A DNA stretch of 64,000 nt from Sphingomonas sp. Leaf357 (GTDB lineage Bacteria; Pseudomonadota; Alphaproteobacteria; Sphingomonadales; Sphingomonadaceae): positions 62,001-126,000 of the forward strand of contig NZ_LMPM01000002.1 in NCBI RefSeq assembly GCF_001423845.1, in the 5' to 3' direction. Positions 33,360 through 42,104 of the stretch are shown piece by piece. The position numbers were made by a program, and so were the translations under genes. Position 1 is the first letter of the stretch, and every line of letters begins with the position of its first letter. A model generated the notes under the pieces. The model did not search any database, was not told the DNA's origin, and worked only from the letters and a program-made list of their open reading frames with translations.

Positions 33360-35066
33360 GTGAAAGACGACCAAAAGAATTTCATCCTGTTCGCGGTGAT
33401 CGCGGCGCTGATCCTGTTCGGCTGGCCGTTCCTGCAGGGCAAGTTCTTCCCCACCGCCAACCCGCCGGTCACGCAGATCGTCGACGGCAAGGCGAAGGTC
33501 GTGCCGAACCCGTCCGCCGATCCCGCCGCCGACGGCGTCGCCGCGACGCGTGATCGCAAGGTCGTGCTGGCCGAATCCCCCCGCATCCGCATCCAGACCC
33601 CGACGCTCAGCGGCTCGATCAACCTGAAGGGCGCGCGGATCGACGATCTCGTGCTGACCAAATACAAGGAAACGATCGCCAGGGATTCGGCGCCGATCCG
33701 CCTGCTTTCCCCCGCCGGGTCGCCCGACGCCTATTTCGCCGGCTTCGGCTGGCAGGATAACGGGCTGAAGCCGCCCGCGCGCGACGCGGTCTGGACCGCC
33801 ACCGGCGACGTCCTCGCCCCCGGCAAGCCCGTCCGCCTCGATGCCGCCAACGCCCAGGGCCAGCGCTTCCGCATCGAACTGTCGGTCGATGACGGCTACA
33901 TGTTCACGATCCGCCAGACCGTGCTGAACGCCGCCACGAACGCGGTGCCGGTGGCGAGCTATGCCTTGGTCAACCGCTCGGGCCATTCGAAGGATCCGAC
34001 GACCTGGACCACCCATGTCGGCCCAATGTCGGTGCATGACGGCGGCGCGAAATACGGCCCCAACTTCACCGATCTCGACAAGGAACCCGCACCCGGCTTT
34101 ACTATCCAGGGCGGCTGGCTCGGCTTCACCGACAAATATTGGCTGACCGCGCTCATCCCCGATCAGGGCCAGCCGGTCTCCGCCGAATTCCGCAAGGGCG
34201 GCAACGACACCTATCAGGGCAATTTCGCCAGCGCCGCGCGTGTTCTCGCCCCCGGCCAGGCGGTCACCCAGACGAGCCGCTTCTTCGCCGGCGCGAAGGA
34301 AGTGAAGCTGCTCCAGCGCTACGAGAATGACGGCAAGATCCTGATGCTCGACAAGGCGATCGACTGGGGCTGGTTCGAGATCGTTGAAAAGCCGATTTTT
34401 ACCTATCTCGACTGGCTGTTCCGCATGGTCGGCAATTTCGGCGTCGCGATCATCCTGCTCACGCTCACGATCCGCGGCCTGATGTTCCCGATCGCGCAGA
34501 AGCAGTTCAAGTCGATGGCCGCGATGAAGCTGCTCCAGCCCAAGATGAAGGCGCTGCAGGAACGCTACAAGGACGACAAGCCGCGCCAGCAGCAGGAAAT
34601 CATGGCGCTCTACAAGACCGAGAAGGTCAATCCGCTCGCCGGCTGCCTGCCCACTTTGCTGCAGATTCCGATCTTCTACGCGCTCTACAAGGTCCTGTTG
34701 CTGACGATCGAAATGCGCCACCAGCCGTTCGTGCTGTGGATCAAGGATCTGTCCGCGCCCGATCCCGCGACGATCCTCAACGCGTTCGGCTATCTCAACT
34801 TCACCCCGCCGCACTTCCTCGCGATCGGCGTCGTGCCGGTGCTGCTCGGCATCAGCATGTACTTCCAGTTCAAGCTGAACCCCGCGCCGATGGACGACAC
34901 GCAGAAGCAGATCTTCGCGATCATGCCCTGGGTGCTGATGTTCGTAATGGCCCCGTTCGCGGTCGGCCTGCAGGTCTACTGGATTACCTCCAACTGCCTG
35001 ACGATCCTGCAGCAGCGCGTGCTGTATGCGCGCCATCCCGGCATGAAAGAGGCGGTGGTGAAGTAG
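33360..35066 (+). CDS. yidC: Membrane protein insertase YidC
   Basis: The 568-residue inner-membrane protein starts at a GTG. It has the N-terminal membrane anchor (FILFAVIAALILFGWPFL), a large periplasmic beta-domain (about residues 60-330), and the conserved C-terminal five-helix core: YLDWLFRMVGNFGVAIILLT, the cytoplasmic coiled loop (QPKMKALQERYKDDKPRQQQ), and NPLAGCLPTLLQIPIFYALY. It inserts membrane proteins with or without Sec. Length is normal for Gram-negative YidC. Confidence 0.97.
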   Translation: MKDDQKNFILFAVIAALILFGWPFLQGKFFPTANPPVTQIVDGKAKVVPNPSADPAADGVAATRDRKVVLAESPRIRIQTPTLSGSINLKGARIDDLVLTKYKETIARDSAPIRLLSPAGSPDAYFAGFGWQDNGLKPPARDAVWTATGDVLAPGKPVRLDAANAQGQRFRIELSVDDGYMFTIRQTVLNAATNAVPVASYALVNRSGHSKDPTTWTTHVGPMSVHDGGAKYGPNFTDLDKEPAPGFTIQGGWLGFTDKYWLTALIPDQGQPVSAEFRKGGNDTYQGNFASAARVLAPGQAVTQTSRFFAGAKEVKLLQRYENDGKILMLDKAIDWGWFEIVEKPIFTYLDWLFRMVGNFGVAIILLTLTIRGLMFPIAQKQFKSMAAMKLLQPKMKALQERYKDDKPRQQQEIMALYKTEKVNPLAGCLPTLLQIPIFYALYKVLLLTIEMRHQPFVLWIKDLSAPDPATILNAFGYLNFTPPHFLAIGVVPVLLGISMYFQFKLNPAPMDDTQKQIFAIMPWVLMFVMAPFAVGLQVYWITSNCLTILQQRVLYARHPGMKEAVVK

Positions 35067-35083
35067 CGAGCTAGCGTCCTTAA

Positions 35084-35192
35084 CCGTCACCCCGGACTTG
35101 TTCCGGGGTCCACCGGGCGGCATGCTCTACACAAGAGGCTCGATCCGAAGCGTTACCGGCGCAGTGGACCCCGGAACGAGCCCGGGGTGACG
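35084..35192. repeat. Paired CCCCGGACTTGTTCCGGGG palindromes between yidC and engB
   Basis: The left arm starts with CGTCACCCCGGACTTGTTCC and the right arm ends with its near reverse complement (GGACCCCGGAACGAG...GGGGTGACG). It is the same family as at 6891 and 48475. Confidence 0.85.
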
Positions 35193-35239
35193 ATTTGGAT
35201 TTGTCGGCCCGAATATACCGAACCGAACGGATCGAAACG

Positions 35240-35905
35240 ATGACCGACGCCCCCGAGACGCCCCCCACCGAAGGCTTCACGCCGGAACTGCTGGAACATG
35301 CGCGAAAGACCTTCGCCGGCCCGGTCACGTTCCTGAAATCCGCGCCGAAGCTGGAATTCCTGCCCGACGCGCACGTGCCCGAGATCGCCTTTGCCGGCCG
35401 CTCCAACGTCGGCAAATCCTCGCTGCTCAACGCGCTCACCGGGCGCAAGGCGCTCGCGCGCACCTCGGTCACGCCGGGCCGCACGCAGGAACTGAACTTC
35501 TTCGACGTGGGCGAGCCGCTGGCGTTCCGGCTGGTCGACATGCCCGGCTACGGCTTCGCCAAGGCGCCCAAGGACATCGTCAGGAAATGGCGTTTCCTGG
35601 TCAACGATTTCCTGCGCGGCCGCCAGGAACTGAAGCGCGTCCTCGTCCTGATCGACAGCCGCCACGGCATCAAGGACGTCGACCGCGACATCCTCGAAAT
35701 GCTCGACAAGGCCGCCGTCAGCTACCGCATGGTGCTGACCAAGGCCGACAAGATCAAGGCCACCGAACTGGCCGACGTCTACCAGCGCACCCAGGAAGAA
35801 GCCCGCAAACGCCCCGCCGCGCACCCCGACATCCTGCAGACGTCGAGCGAGACCGGCCTCGGCATCCCCGAACTCCGCGCCGCGGTGATGGAAGCGATCG
35901 GCTAG
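35240..35905 (+). CDS. engB: Ribosome biogenesis GTP-binding protein YihA/EngB
   Basis: The 221-residue GTPase has G1 [12 protein letters not shown]2-region [10 protein letters not shown]3 VDMPGYGFA and G4 TKADK, with the [12 protein letters not shown]5-like end. It acts in late large-subunit assembly. The ATG at 35240 is preferred because the longer frame begins inside a repeat. In many alphaproteobacteria argB and dapE follow; here a GST comes before dapE. Confidence 0.95.
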   Translation: MTDAPETPPTEGFTPELLEHARKTFAGPVTFLKSAPKLEFLPDAHVPEIAFAGRSNVGKSSLLNALTGRKALARTSVTPGRTQELNFFDVGEPLAFRLVDMPGYGFAKAPKDIVRKWRFLVNDFLRGRQELKRVLVLIDSRHGIKDVDRDILEMLDKAAVSYRMVLTKADKIKATELADVYQRTQEEARKRPAAHPDILQTSSETGLGIPELRAAVMEAIG

Positions 35906-36258
35906 ACCGAACGACTGGGTTTTGAATCACCCCCTCCGTTCGTTTCGAGCGCAGTCGAGAAACCGCGACCGGGCACAACGTGGCTGTTTCTCGACTGCGC
36001 TCGAAACGAACGGATCAACGTAAAATCGAACATAGTCTGGCGCGGCCACGCAGGTCTCTGTCCTACAAAGGCTGTCTCCTGTTAGAAGGCGACCAACATC
36101 GCCGCACCTGTCCGATCCGCTGCTCGCTGGGAATTCACGGTATGCCTGTACAGGCCGATACCGTGTGAACTTTCGTGAACTTCCGAACTGCCATCGACCG
36201 CCGACCGCCGACCGCCGACCGCCTTGAGAACCACGGTATCAGGCGATAGGGCAATGCC
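35906..36258. repeat. 353-bp gene-free stretch with a perfect 28-bp inverted repeat, a nested palindrome and a 7-bp tandem repeat
   Basis: Positions 35936-35963 and 35986-36013 are exact inverted 28-bp copies (CCGTTCGTTTCGAGCGCAGT...). Positions 36136-36165 form CACGGTAT...ATACCGTG around GCCTGTACAGGC, itself a palindrome. GACCGCC is repeated four times in tandem at 36196-36223. No gene is supported in between; the GST starts at 36259. Confidence 0.85.
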
Positions 36259-36921
36259 ATGAAGCTCATCATCGGCAACAAGGCCTATTCGTCCTGGTCC
36301 CTGCGCGGCTGGCTCGCCTGCAAGCAGTCCGGCCTGCTGTTCGAGGAGGTCGTGGTCCCGCTCTACGACGCCGAATGGGACAAGCGACGGGAAGGCGACG
36401 AGTTCGCCCCCTCCTCCGGCAAGGTGCCGATCCTGTGGGACGGCGATGCGGTGGTATGGGACAGCCTCGCGATCGTCGAATATCTCGCCGAGAAGACCTC
36501 GCGCGACCTGTTCTGGCCCGACGACGACGCCGCCCGCGCCATGGCCCGTTCGATGTCGGCGGAGATGCATTCCAGCTTCACCGCGCTGCGCCGCAAGCAC
36601 AGCATGAACATCCGCCAGTCCTTCCCGCCCAAGACCCCCGACGACGACGTCCTCGCCGACCTCAGGCGGATCATGGAACTCTGGGCACAGGCGCGCGCGC
36701 GCTTCGGCGGCGAGGGCGATTTCCTGTTCGGCGGCTTCGGCGCGGCGGACATCATGTTCGCGCCCGTCGTCACGCGCATCGTCACCTACGGCCTGCCGAT
36801 CGCCCGCTTCGCCGCCGGCTATATGGACGCGGTGATCAATCACCCCTTCATGCAGGACTGGATCGCCGCCGCGCAGGAAGAGGAATGGGTGATCGAGAAG
36901 TTCGAACTGCCCGTCCAGTGA
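36259..36921 (+). CDS. Glutathione S-transferase family protein
   Basis: The 220-residue protein has a thioredoxin fold with NKAYSSWSLRGWLACKQSG (likely Ser active site), KVPILWDGDAVVWDSLAIVEYLAE and a helical C-terminal domain with FGAADIMFAPVVTRI. It resembles zeta-like/maleylacetoacetate-isomerase-type bacterial GSTs, but no isomerase-specific motif (SSCSWRV) is present. The stop overlaps the dapE GTG by four bases, so the two are translationally coupled. An active-site Ser at 11 or 12 seems likely. Confidence 0.9.
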   Translation: MKLIIGNKAYSSWSLRGWLACKQSGLLFEEVVVPLYDAEWDKRREGDEFAPSSGKVPILWDGDAVVWDSLAIVEYLAEKTSRDLFWPDDDAARAMARSMSAEMHSSFTALRRKHSMNIRQSFPPKTPDDDVLADLRRIMELWAQARARFGGEGDFLFGGFGAADIMFAPVVTRIVTYGLPIARFAAGYMDAVINHPFMQDWIAAAQEEEWVIEKFELPVQ

Positions 36922-38033
36922 CCGACGTCGTCGGTCTCGCCAGCGCGCTGATCGCCTGCGACAGCGTCACACCCGCCAGCGGCGCGGTGTTCGACGTGCT
37001 GGAGCAGGCGCTGGTGCCGCTCGGCTTCGACGTCGATCGATTCATCACCGGCGAGGCCCCGGACGGCCCGGTCGAGAACCTCCTCGCGATCCGTGGCACC
37101 ACGGGCAGGCATTTCGCCTTCGCCGGCCATCTCGACGTCGTACCGCCCGGCACCGGCTGGACCGGCGGTGCCTTCGTTCCCGCAATCCGCGACGGCCTGC
37201 TTCACGGGCGCGGCGCGGTCGACATGAAGGGCGCGATCGCCGCCTTCGTCGCCGCCATCCCGGAACGGAGCGACGGCACGATCAGCCTGATCATCACCGG
37301 CGACGAGGAAGGCCCCGCCACCTACGGCACGCCGGTCATCATCGATCGCATGGCCGCGCGCGGGATCCGGCCGGATCTGTGCCTGGTCGGCGAACCCACC
37401 TCCGCCAGGCGGCTCGGCGACATGATCAAGATCGGCCGGCGCGGTTCGGTCAACATCTGGATCGACGTGCCGGGCAAGCAGGGCCATGTCGCCTATCCCG
37501 ACCTCGCCGACAATCCGATCCCCAAGCTGATCGCCGCGCTCGCCGAGATCGACGCGATCGTGCTGGACGCGGGCAATGCGTGGTTCCAGCCCTCGAACAT
37601 CGAGGCGACCGACATCACCGTCGGCAATCCCGCGACCAACGTCATCCCCGCCCACGCCTCGGCCCGGCTCAGCATCCGCTTCAACGACGAACAGACCGGC
37701 CCCGATCTGGTCGCTCGCATCGCGAGCGTCGTCCACGGCCACGCGCCCGGTGCCAAGGTCGTCGCGCGCATCTCGGGCGAGGCGTTCCTGACCCCGCCGG
37801 GCGAAGTCTCGACGCTGATCGGCGACGCGATCGAGGCGCATACCGGGCTGCGGCCGGAACTCTCCACCACCGGTGGCACCTCCGACGCGCGTTTCCTGTC
37901 CGCGCTCTGCCCGGTGGTGGAATTCGGCCTGCTCAACGCCACGATGCACAAGCTCGACGAGGCGGTCGCGGTCGCCGATCTGGAAATGTTACGCGACATC
38001 TACGCCGACATCCTCGCGCGCGCCCTAAAGTAA
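36918..38033 (+). CDS. dapE: Succinyl-diaminopimelate desuccinylase
   Basis: The 371-residue metallohydrolase is of the M20 family and makes LL-diaminopimelate for lysine and peptidoglycan. It has the di-zinc ligands in FAGHLDVVPPG, GRGAVDMKG, TGDEEGPA and GEPTS, and the C-terminal ligand in NATMHKLDE. The GTG start overlaps the GST stop (GTGA). Family length is normal. Confidence 0.94.
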   Translation: MTDVVGLASALIACDSVTPASGAVFDVLEQALVPLGFDVDRFITGEAPDGPVENLLAIRGTTGRHFAFAGHLDVVPPGTGWTGGAFVPAIRDGLLHGRGAVDMKGAIAAFVAAIPERSDGTISLIITGDEEGPATYGTPVIIDRMAARGIRPDLCLVGEPTSARRLGDMIKIGRRGSVNIWIDVPGKQGHVAYPDLADNPIPKLIAALAEIDAIVLDAGNAWFQPSNIEATDITVGNPATNVIPAHASARLSIRFNDEQTGPDLVARIASVVHGHAPGAKVVARISGEAFLTPPGEVSTLIGDAIEAHTGLRPELSTTGGTSDARFLSALCPVVEFGLLNATMHKLDEAVAVADLEMLRDIYADILARALK

Positions 38034-38056
38034 AGGCGCACCTCTACCCTCATATC

Positions 38057-38147
38057 CGTCATCCGAAGGTCAGGATCCGTTTCTCAATAGGCTCAGCCGG
38101 GAATTGTGGAGAAGTGGATGCTGAAACAAGTTCAGCATGACGGTAGC
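38057..38147. repeat. Intergenic palindromes between dapE and the GGDEF-EAL gene
   Basis: The right part reads GGATGCTGAAACAAGTTCAGC..., a hairpin with TGCTGAA/TTCAGCA arms. The left part starts CCGTCATCCGAAGGTCAGGA. It belongs to a second class of dispersed repeats. Confidence 0.65.
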
Positions 38148-38170
38148 GGGTACGGCAAAGAGCAAGCTGA

Positions 38171-39847
38171 TCAGCCCGCCAGCGCGCGCCGCTCGTCCGT
38201 TCGCGACCAGGCGATGAACTCCGCCTCGTCCATCGGTTGGGCGATCGCATAGCCCTGGATCACGTCGCAGCCGATCACGCGCAGCACGTCGGCCTGCGCC
38301 TGATGCTCGATCCCCTCGCCCACCGCCTCGCAGTTCAGGCTGTGGATCAGCCCGATCACCGCATGCGCGATCGTGCGCGCCTCGGCGCTGTCGGCGATAT
38401 GCTCGATCAAGCTCTGGTGCAGCTTGATGCGGTCGACCGGCAGCGCGCGCAGCCGCGCGAGATTGGAATATCCGGTGCCGAAATCGTCGATCGCGATCGT
38501 CGCGCCGTCCGCGCGCAGCAGCTCCAGCGCGGCGATCACCTCCGATGAACAGTGCATCGCCAGCGTCTCGGTGATCTCGAGTTCGAGCAGATGCGCCGGG
38601 GCCTCCGCCGCCAGCATCGCGGCGCGCAGCCGGTTGAAGAACGCGGCATGATCCAACTGGCGTTGCGCGATGTTGATCGCCAGCCGCTGCTCGATCCCCA
38701 TCCGCCCCCAGCGCGCGATCGTCTCGGCGACGGTCGCGATCACCCATTCGCCGATCTCGACGATCAGCCCGGTCTCCTCGGCGCGCTGGATGAACGTTCC
38801 CGGCAGCTTCAGGCCATCGCGCGGATGCTGCCAGCGCAGCAACGCCTCCGCCCCCACGATCCGCCCCGCCGGCAGGCTGACCTGCGGCTGGAACACCAGG
38901 GCGAACTGGTCTTGATCGATCGCCCGGCGCAAGTCGCTTTCCAGCGTGACACGGTCGGCCAATTGATCGGCCAGCGCCTGCGTGAAATATTCCGCCCGGC
39001 CCCGTCCGCACGCTTTGGCGTGATACATCGCGGCATCGGCCGCGCGCATCAGGTCGGTCAGGTTCTCGCCGTGATCGGGGCGCAGCGCGATGCCGATCGA
39101 CGCGCCGATCTCCACCTCGTGCCCCATCAGGTCGAACGGTTCGGACAATGCGAACAGCATCGCCCGCCCAATCTTCGCCGCCTCGCCGATATCCTTCAGG
39201 TCGCGCACGAACATCGTGAATTCGTCGCCGGCCAGCCGCCCGATCAGCGGCGGCGGCAATTCGGTATCGACCTGCACCCGGTCGGCGACCGCGCGGAGAC
39301 GGTTGGCGACCATGCCGAGCAGCATGTCGCCCATCGCATGGCCCATCGTGTCGTTGACCGATTTGAACCGATCCAGATCGATGAAGAACAAGGCGGCGAT
39401 ATTGCCCTGCGGCAATTCGCTCAGCGCGCGCTCGCAGGTGCGGCGGAAATTGGTGCGATTGGGCAGGGCGGTGACCGAATCGAACATCGCCAGCCGGTGC
39501 ACGCTTTCCAGATTGGTGCCGAGCTGCTGGAAAAGCCCGCGCATCGCGACCGCCAGTTGCGGCACCTGCTCGGCGATCTCGGCCGGGATCTCGCTCTCGA
39601 GATCGCCATGCGCGGCACGCGTCAGCCGGGCGATCGCCGAATCGACGGCGGCGGCCGTGCCGGAAATCGCGCGCTCCGCCGATGCCCAGCACATCGCCGC
39701 GCAGACGATCGCCGGAATGATCGCGCGCGCGACGTTGTCGAGGCCGATATTGCCGTTCGACGTCGCAAACACCGCGAGGATGAACGCCACCGCCCCGGCG
39801 CACATCGCGAAGGCGACAGCACGGCTTTTCAGCGTCACTCCTTCCAT
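38171..39847 (-). CDS. GGDEF-EAL domain protein (cyclic-di-GMP turnover)
   Basis: The 558-residue protein has two N-terminal membrane segments (about 8-30 and 35-55), then a GGDEF domain with the catalytic motif written AGDEF (GRLAGDEFTMF), and an EAL domain with EALLRWQHP, ELEITET, DDFGTGYSNL and the late EGIEHQAQAD. Both active-site sets look intact, so it may be bifunctional, with the phosphodiesterase half more certain. The usual K-I-D of the EAL domain reads IKLHQSL, where His replaces the common Asp. The start at 39847 follows a good membrane-anchor boundary; the longer frame to 40216 overlaps the next gene and is rejected. Confidence 0.9.
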   Translation of the reverse strand: MEGVTLKSRAVAFAMCAGAVAFILAVFATSNGNIGLDNVARAIIPAIVCAAMCWASAERAISGTAAAVDSAIARLTRAAHGDLESEIPAEIAEQVPQLAVAMRGLFQQLGTNLESVHRLAMFDSVTALPNRTNFRRTCERALSELPQGNIAALFFIDLDRFKSVNDTMGHAMGDMLLGMVANRLRAVADRVQVDTELPPPLIGRLAGDEFTMFVRDLKDIGEAAKIGRAMLFALSEPFDLMGHEVEIGASIGIALRPDHGENLTDLMRAADAAMYHAKACGRGRAEYFTQALADQLADRVTLESDLRRAIDQDQFALVFQPQVSLPAGRIVGAEALLRWQHPRDGLKLPGTFIQRAEETGLIVEIGEWVIATVAETIARWGRMGIEQRLAINIAQRQLDHAAFFNRLRAAMLAAEAPAHLLELEITETLAMHCSSEVIAALELLRADGATIAIDDFGTGYSNLARLRALPVDRIKLHQSLIEHIADSAEARTIAHAVIGLIHSLNCEAVGEGIEHQAQADVLRVIGCDVIQGYAIAQPMDEAEFIAWSRTDERRALAG

Positions 39848-39915
39848 CGCGTTCGCGCATCCCCGCAATCTGCGACCCACAGGCCGGTCCAGTGCAGGGA
39901 CATGGACCCAATAGG

Positions 39916-40674
39916 TTAATAAATTCGATTCGGGTCGTTTCGCCGCAGGATGATGTACAGCGCACCCGCTCCGCCATGGCGCGGATGCGCGCCGCGCACG
40001 GCGGCGATCGCGGAGGCATGGCGCGACCCCGCGAGCCAATCGCCGATCGCCGCCCGGATCGCGCCCCGGGCGTGCGGTCGCTCGCTTTCGGCGCGCGGCG
40101 GCTTGCCGGTCACGAGCAGCACCACCCGGTCTCCCATGCGGATCGATTGCTCCAGCGCACCGTCCAGCGTGGCATAGGCGGTGGAAAGGTTGTGCCCGTG
40201 CAGATCGATCGAACAATCCGGCGAGACCAGGCCACGCGACAGCTTCTTGTCCCAGGAGCCGTCGAGCGTATTATGGGCCTGCTGCTTCCGATGCCCCTCC
40301 GCTTTAGGAGCATCGGGTCGGTCATCCCCCCGGGATGACCTGAACAGCGCGGGGCGCTGTTCACCCGATGCTGGGTTGGGGTGGGGCCGTGCAGCAGAAC
40401 CATGCTTGGGAGACTCAATCCCCCCCACACCCAGCTTCAAAAGCTTCTCGAACAGATCGACCGCGCTCGACCCAACCCCAGCCCCTACCTTGCCCGAAGG
40501 TTGAGCGGTGTGCGTCACCGTCACACGGTTGGTCTTGGCCGCCGGCTTGACCACCGCGACCTTTGCCGCGGCAACCTTCGCCACCGGCTTCGGCGCCACC
40601 CGCAAGGGCCGCACCGTGGCCAGCACGCGGTCCCACAAGGCCGCCTCATCAGGGGATAGAGGTCGATCCGACAC
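39916..40674 (-). CDS. Smr-domain protein (MutS2 C-terminal-like nuclease domain)
   Basis: The 252-residue protein ends with an Smr domain: the DLHG signature in SIDLHGHNLSTAYATLD, the VLLVTGK strand, and GALYIILRRN. Such domains are found in nucleases acting on branched DNA or on mRNA. The N-terminal half is low in complexity and contains a folded palindromic insertion (40309-40372) that is read through in frame between the Ala-rich region and the Smr domain. The domain itself is complete. The gene lies between the c-di-GMP protein and the Tim44-like protein, all on the minus strand. Confidence 0.88.
   Translation of the reverse strand: MSDRPLSPDEAALWDRVLATVRPLRVAPKPVAKVAAAKVAVVKPAAKTNRVTVTHTAQPSGKVGAGVGSSAVDLFEKLLKLGVGGIESPKHGSAARPHPNPASGEQRPALFRSSRGDDRPDAPKAEGHRKQQAHNTLDGSWDKKLSRGLVSPDCSIDLHGHNLSTAYATLDGALEQSIRMGDRVVLLVTGKPPRAESERPHARGAIRAAIGDWLAGSRHASAIAAVRGAHPRHGGAGALYIILRRNDPNRIY
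40309..40372. repeat. Y-shaped palindromic element inside the Smr gene
   Basis: The outer arms are AGCATCGGGT (40309-40318) and ACCCGATGCT (40363-40372). Inside are two hairpins, GTCATCC/GGATGAC (40321-40339) and GAACAGCGC/GCGCTGTTC (40342-40362). The whole 64 bp can fold as a three-way junction and is translated without a stop. Confidence 0.8.
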
Positions 40675-40730
40675 TCAAGGACCCGGGCGACGCGCCGCGC
40701 GACCAGTCGCCCGCCCCCCGACGCCGCGCA

Positions 40731-41375
40731 TTACGCCTCGTCGGTGTCGGCGAGCTTCCAGTTCGGATCGCTGCTCCTCAGCGTCCGCGCGAAGGTCCAC
40801 ACGTCGTGCGTCTCGACCGCATCGCTCATCGATCCGGCGACCACGTTGCCGTCGGCATCGCGCGTCACCGCGGCGATATCGGCATCGAAGCGCAGCGTGA
40901 TGCGCGCCTGCTTGCCGTCCAGCGCCGCGTCCGCGATCACCGCGCGCTCGATCGACACCAGACGGTTGTCCAGCACATGGCCCGACTCGCTGCGCGCCGC
41001 GATCGCCTCGGCAAAGGCCTGCTTCACGTCCGGTTCGACCAGCCAGTCGAGCGACTCCTCGTCGCCCTTCCAATACGCCTCCAGGATCATGCGATACGCG
41101 CCCTGCGCCCCGTCAACGAACTGGCCGACGTCGAAGCCGGGTTCGGCCGACACGATCTGGCGCAGGCCGGGTTCGGCCTTGGCCTCAACGTTGCGGTTCG
41201 CGATCTCGCGCGGTTCCGGCGCGCTCTCGATCGGGCGCGGCAGCGTCGTGATCGGCGCGCGTTCCTCGACCGGCTTGGGCAGCGATTGCTCGTGCCCGGT
41301 GCGCTTGCCCAGCACCATGTACAGCCGGAGCGCCACGAACCCGGCGATCATCGCGAGAATAACAACGTAAAGCAC
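40731..41375 (-). CDS. Tim44-like domain protein
   Basis: The 214-residue protein begins with a membrane segment (LYVVILAMIAGFVALRLYMVL) and a basic linker. A Tim44/TimA-like domain runs at about 70-214, with FLEA-like YRMILEAYWKGDEESLDWLV, ITLRFDADIAAVTRDADG and a final WTFARTLRSSDPNWKLADT. These bacterial proteins are thought to act in the inner membrane. GGAG lies a few bases before the GTG at 41375, so that start is preferred over the GTG at 41414. The order with secB downstream on the opposite strand is common in sphingomonads. Confidence 0.88.
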   Translation of the reverse strand: MLYVVILAMIAGFVALRLYMVLGKRTGHEQSLPKPVEERAPITTLPRPIESAPEPREIANRNVEAKAEPGLRQIVSAEPGFDVGQFVDGAQGAYRMILEAYWKGDEESLDWLVEPDVKQAFAEAIAARSESGHVLDNRLVSIERAVIADAALDGKQARITLRFDADIAAVTRDADGNVVAGSMSDAVETHDVWTFARTLRSSDPNWKLADTDEA

Positions 41376-41539
41376 CCGGTTCTCCGATATTGGCCGCTGC
41401 GTACGGCCGAACACTCTACATAGGCCGAAGGAGGAAATGTTTCAAATGCCACTCGGGCACGGATTGTTCCCGACCCGTTGAACATGCCGCCCCCTCCTGC
41501 TAGGCGCGCCCATCTCCTACATACAAGGCAAGACTTCAC

Positions 41540-42043
41540 ATGGCAGAGCAGGACAACGGCGGCACCACCGAACCCTATAGCAACGGCGAGGACACGTTGC
41601 CGGCGGTCGGCCTCATCTCGCAATACATCAAGGATCTGTCGTTCGAGAACCCGAACGCCCCGGCGATCTACCAGAACCCGGAAGCGCCGCAGATCGACGT
41701 GCAGTTCAACATCGCCTCCAGCCAGGTCGGCGAGGACGTGTTCGAAGTGATCCTGAAGGTCGAGGTCCGCGCCGAGAGCGATACGACCGTCGCCTTCATC
41801 GTCGACCTTTCGTACGCCGGCCTGTTCGGCATCCGCAACGTGCCGGCCGAGCATATCCAGCCTTTCCTGCTCGGCGAAGCGCCGCGCCTGATCTTCCCGT
41901 TCGCCCGCCGCGTGCTGGCCGATGCCGTGCGCGACGGCGGCTTCCCGCCGCTGCTGCTCGAGCCGATCGATTTCGCCGCGATGTACCAGCAGCAGGCCGC
42001 CGGCCAGCCGGCCGTCACCACGGCGGAAACCGGCACCGCCTGA
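41540..42043 (+). CDS. secB: Protein-export chaperone SecB
   Basis: The 167-residue cytosolic chaperone holds preproteins for SecA. It has SQYIKDLSFENPNAP near 27-41, the VEVRAESDTTVAFIVDLSYAGLF sheet, and the conserved LLLEPIDFAAMY near the end. Length fits alphaproteobacterial SecB. Confidence 0.96.
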   Translation: MAEQDNGGTTEPYSNGEDTLPAVGLISQYIKDLSFENPNAPAIYQNPEAPQIDVQFNIASSQVGEDVFEVILKVEVRAESDTTVAFIVDLSYAGLFGIRNVPAEHIQPFLLGEAPRLIFPFARRVLADAVRDGGFPPLLLEPIDFAAMYQQQAAGQPAVTTAETGTA

Positions 42044-42063
42044 TCGTCTCGGGATAGGCATCC

Positions 42064-42087
42064 CGTCCCCCGTGGAAGCGGGGGACG
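42064..42087. other. Hairpin with 9-bp stem between secB and murJ
   Basis: CGTCCCCCG and CGGGGGACG enclose TGGAAG. There is no following T-run, so termination is uncertain. Confidence 0.65.
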
Positions 42088-42104
42088 GCTAAGAGGCGAC
42101 CGGC

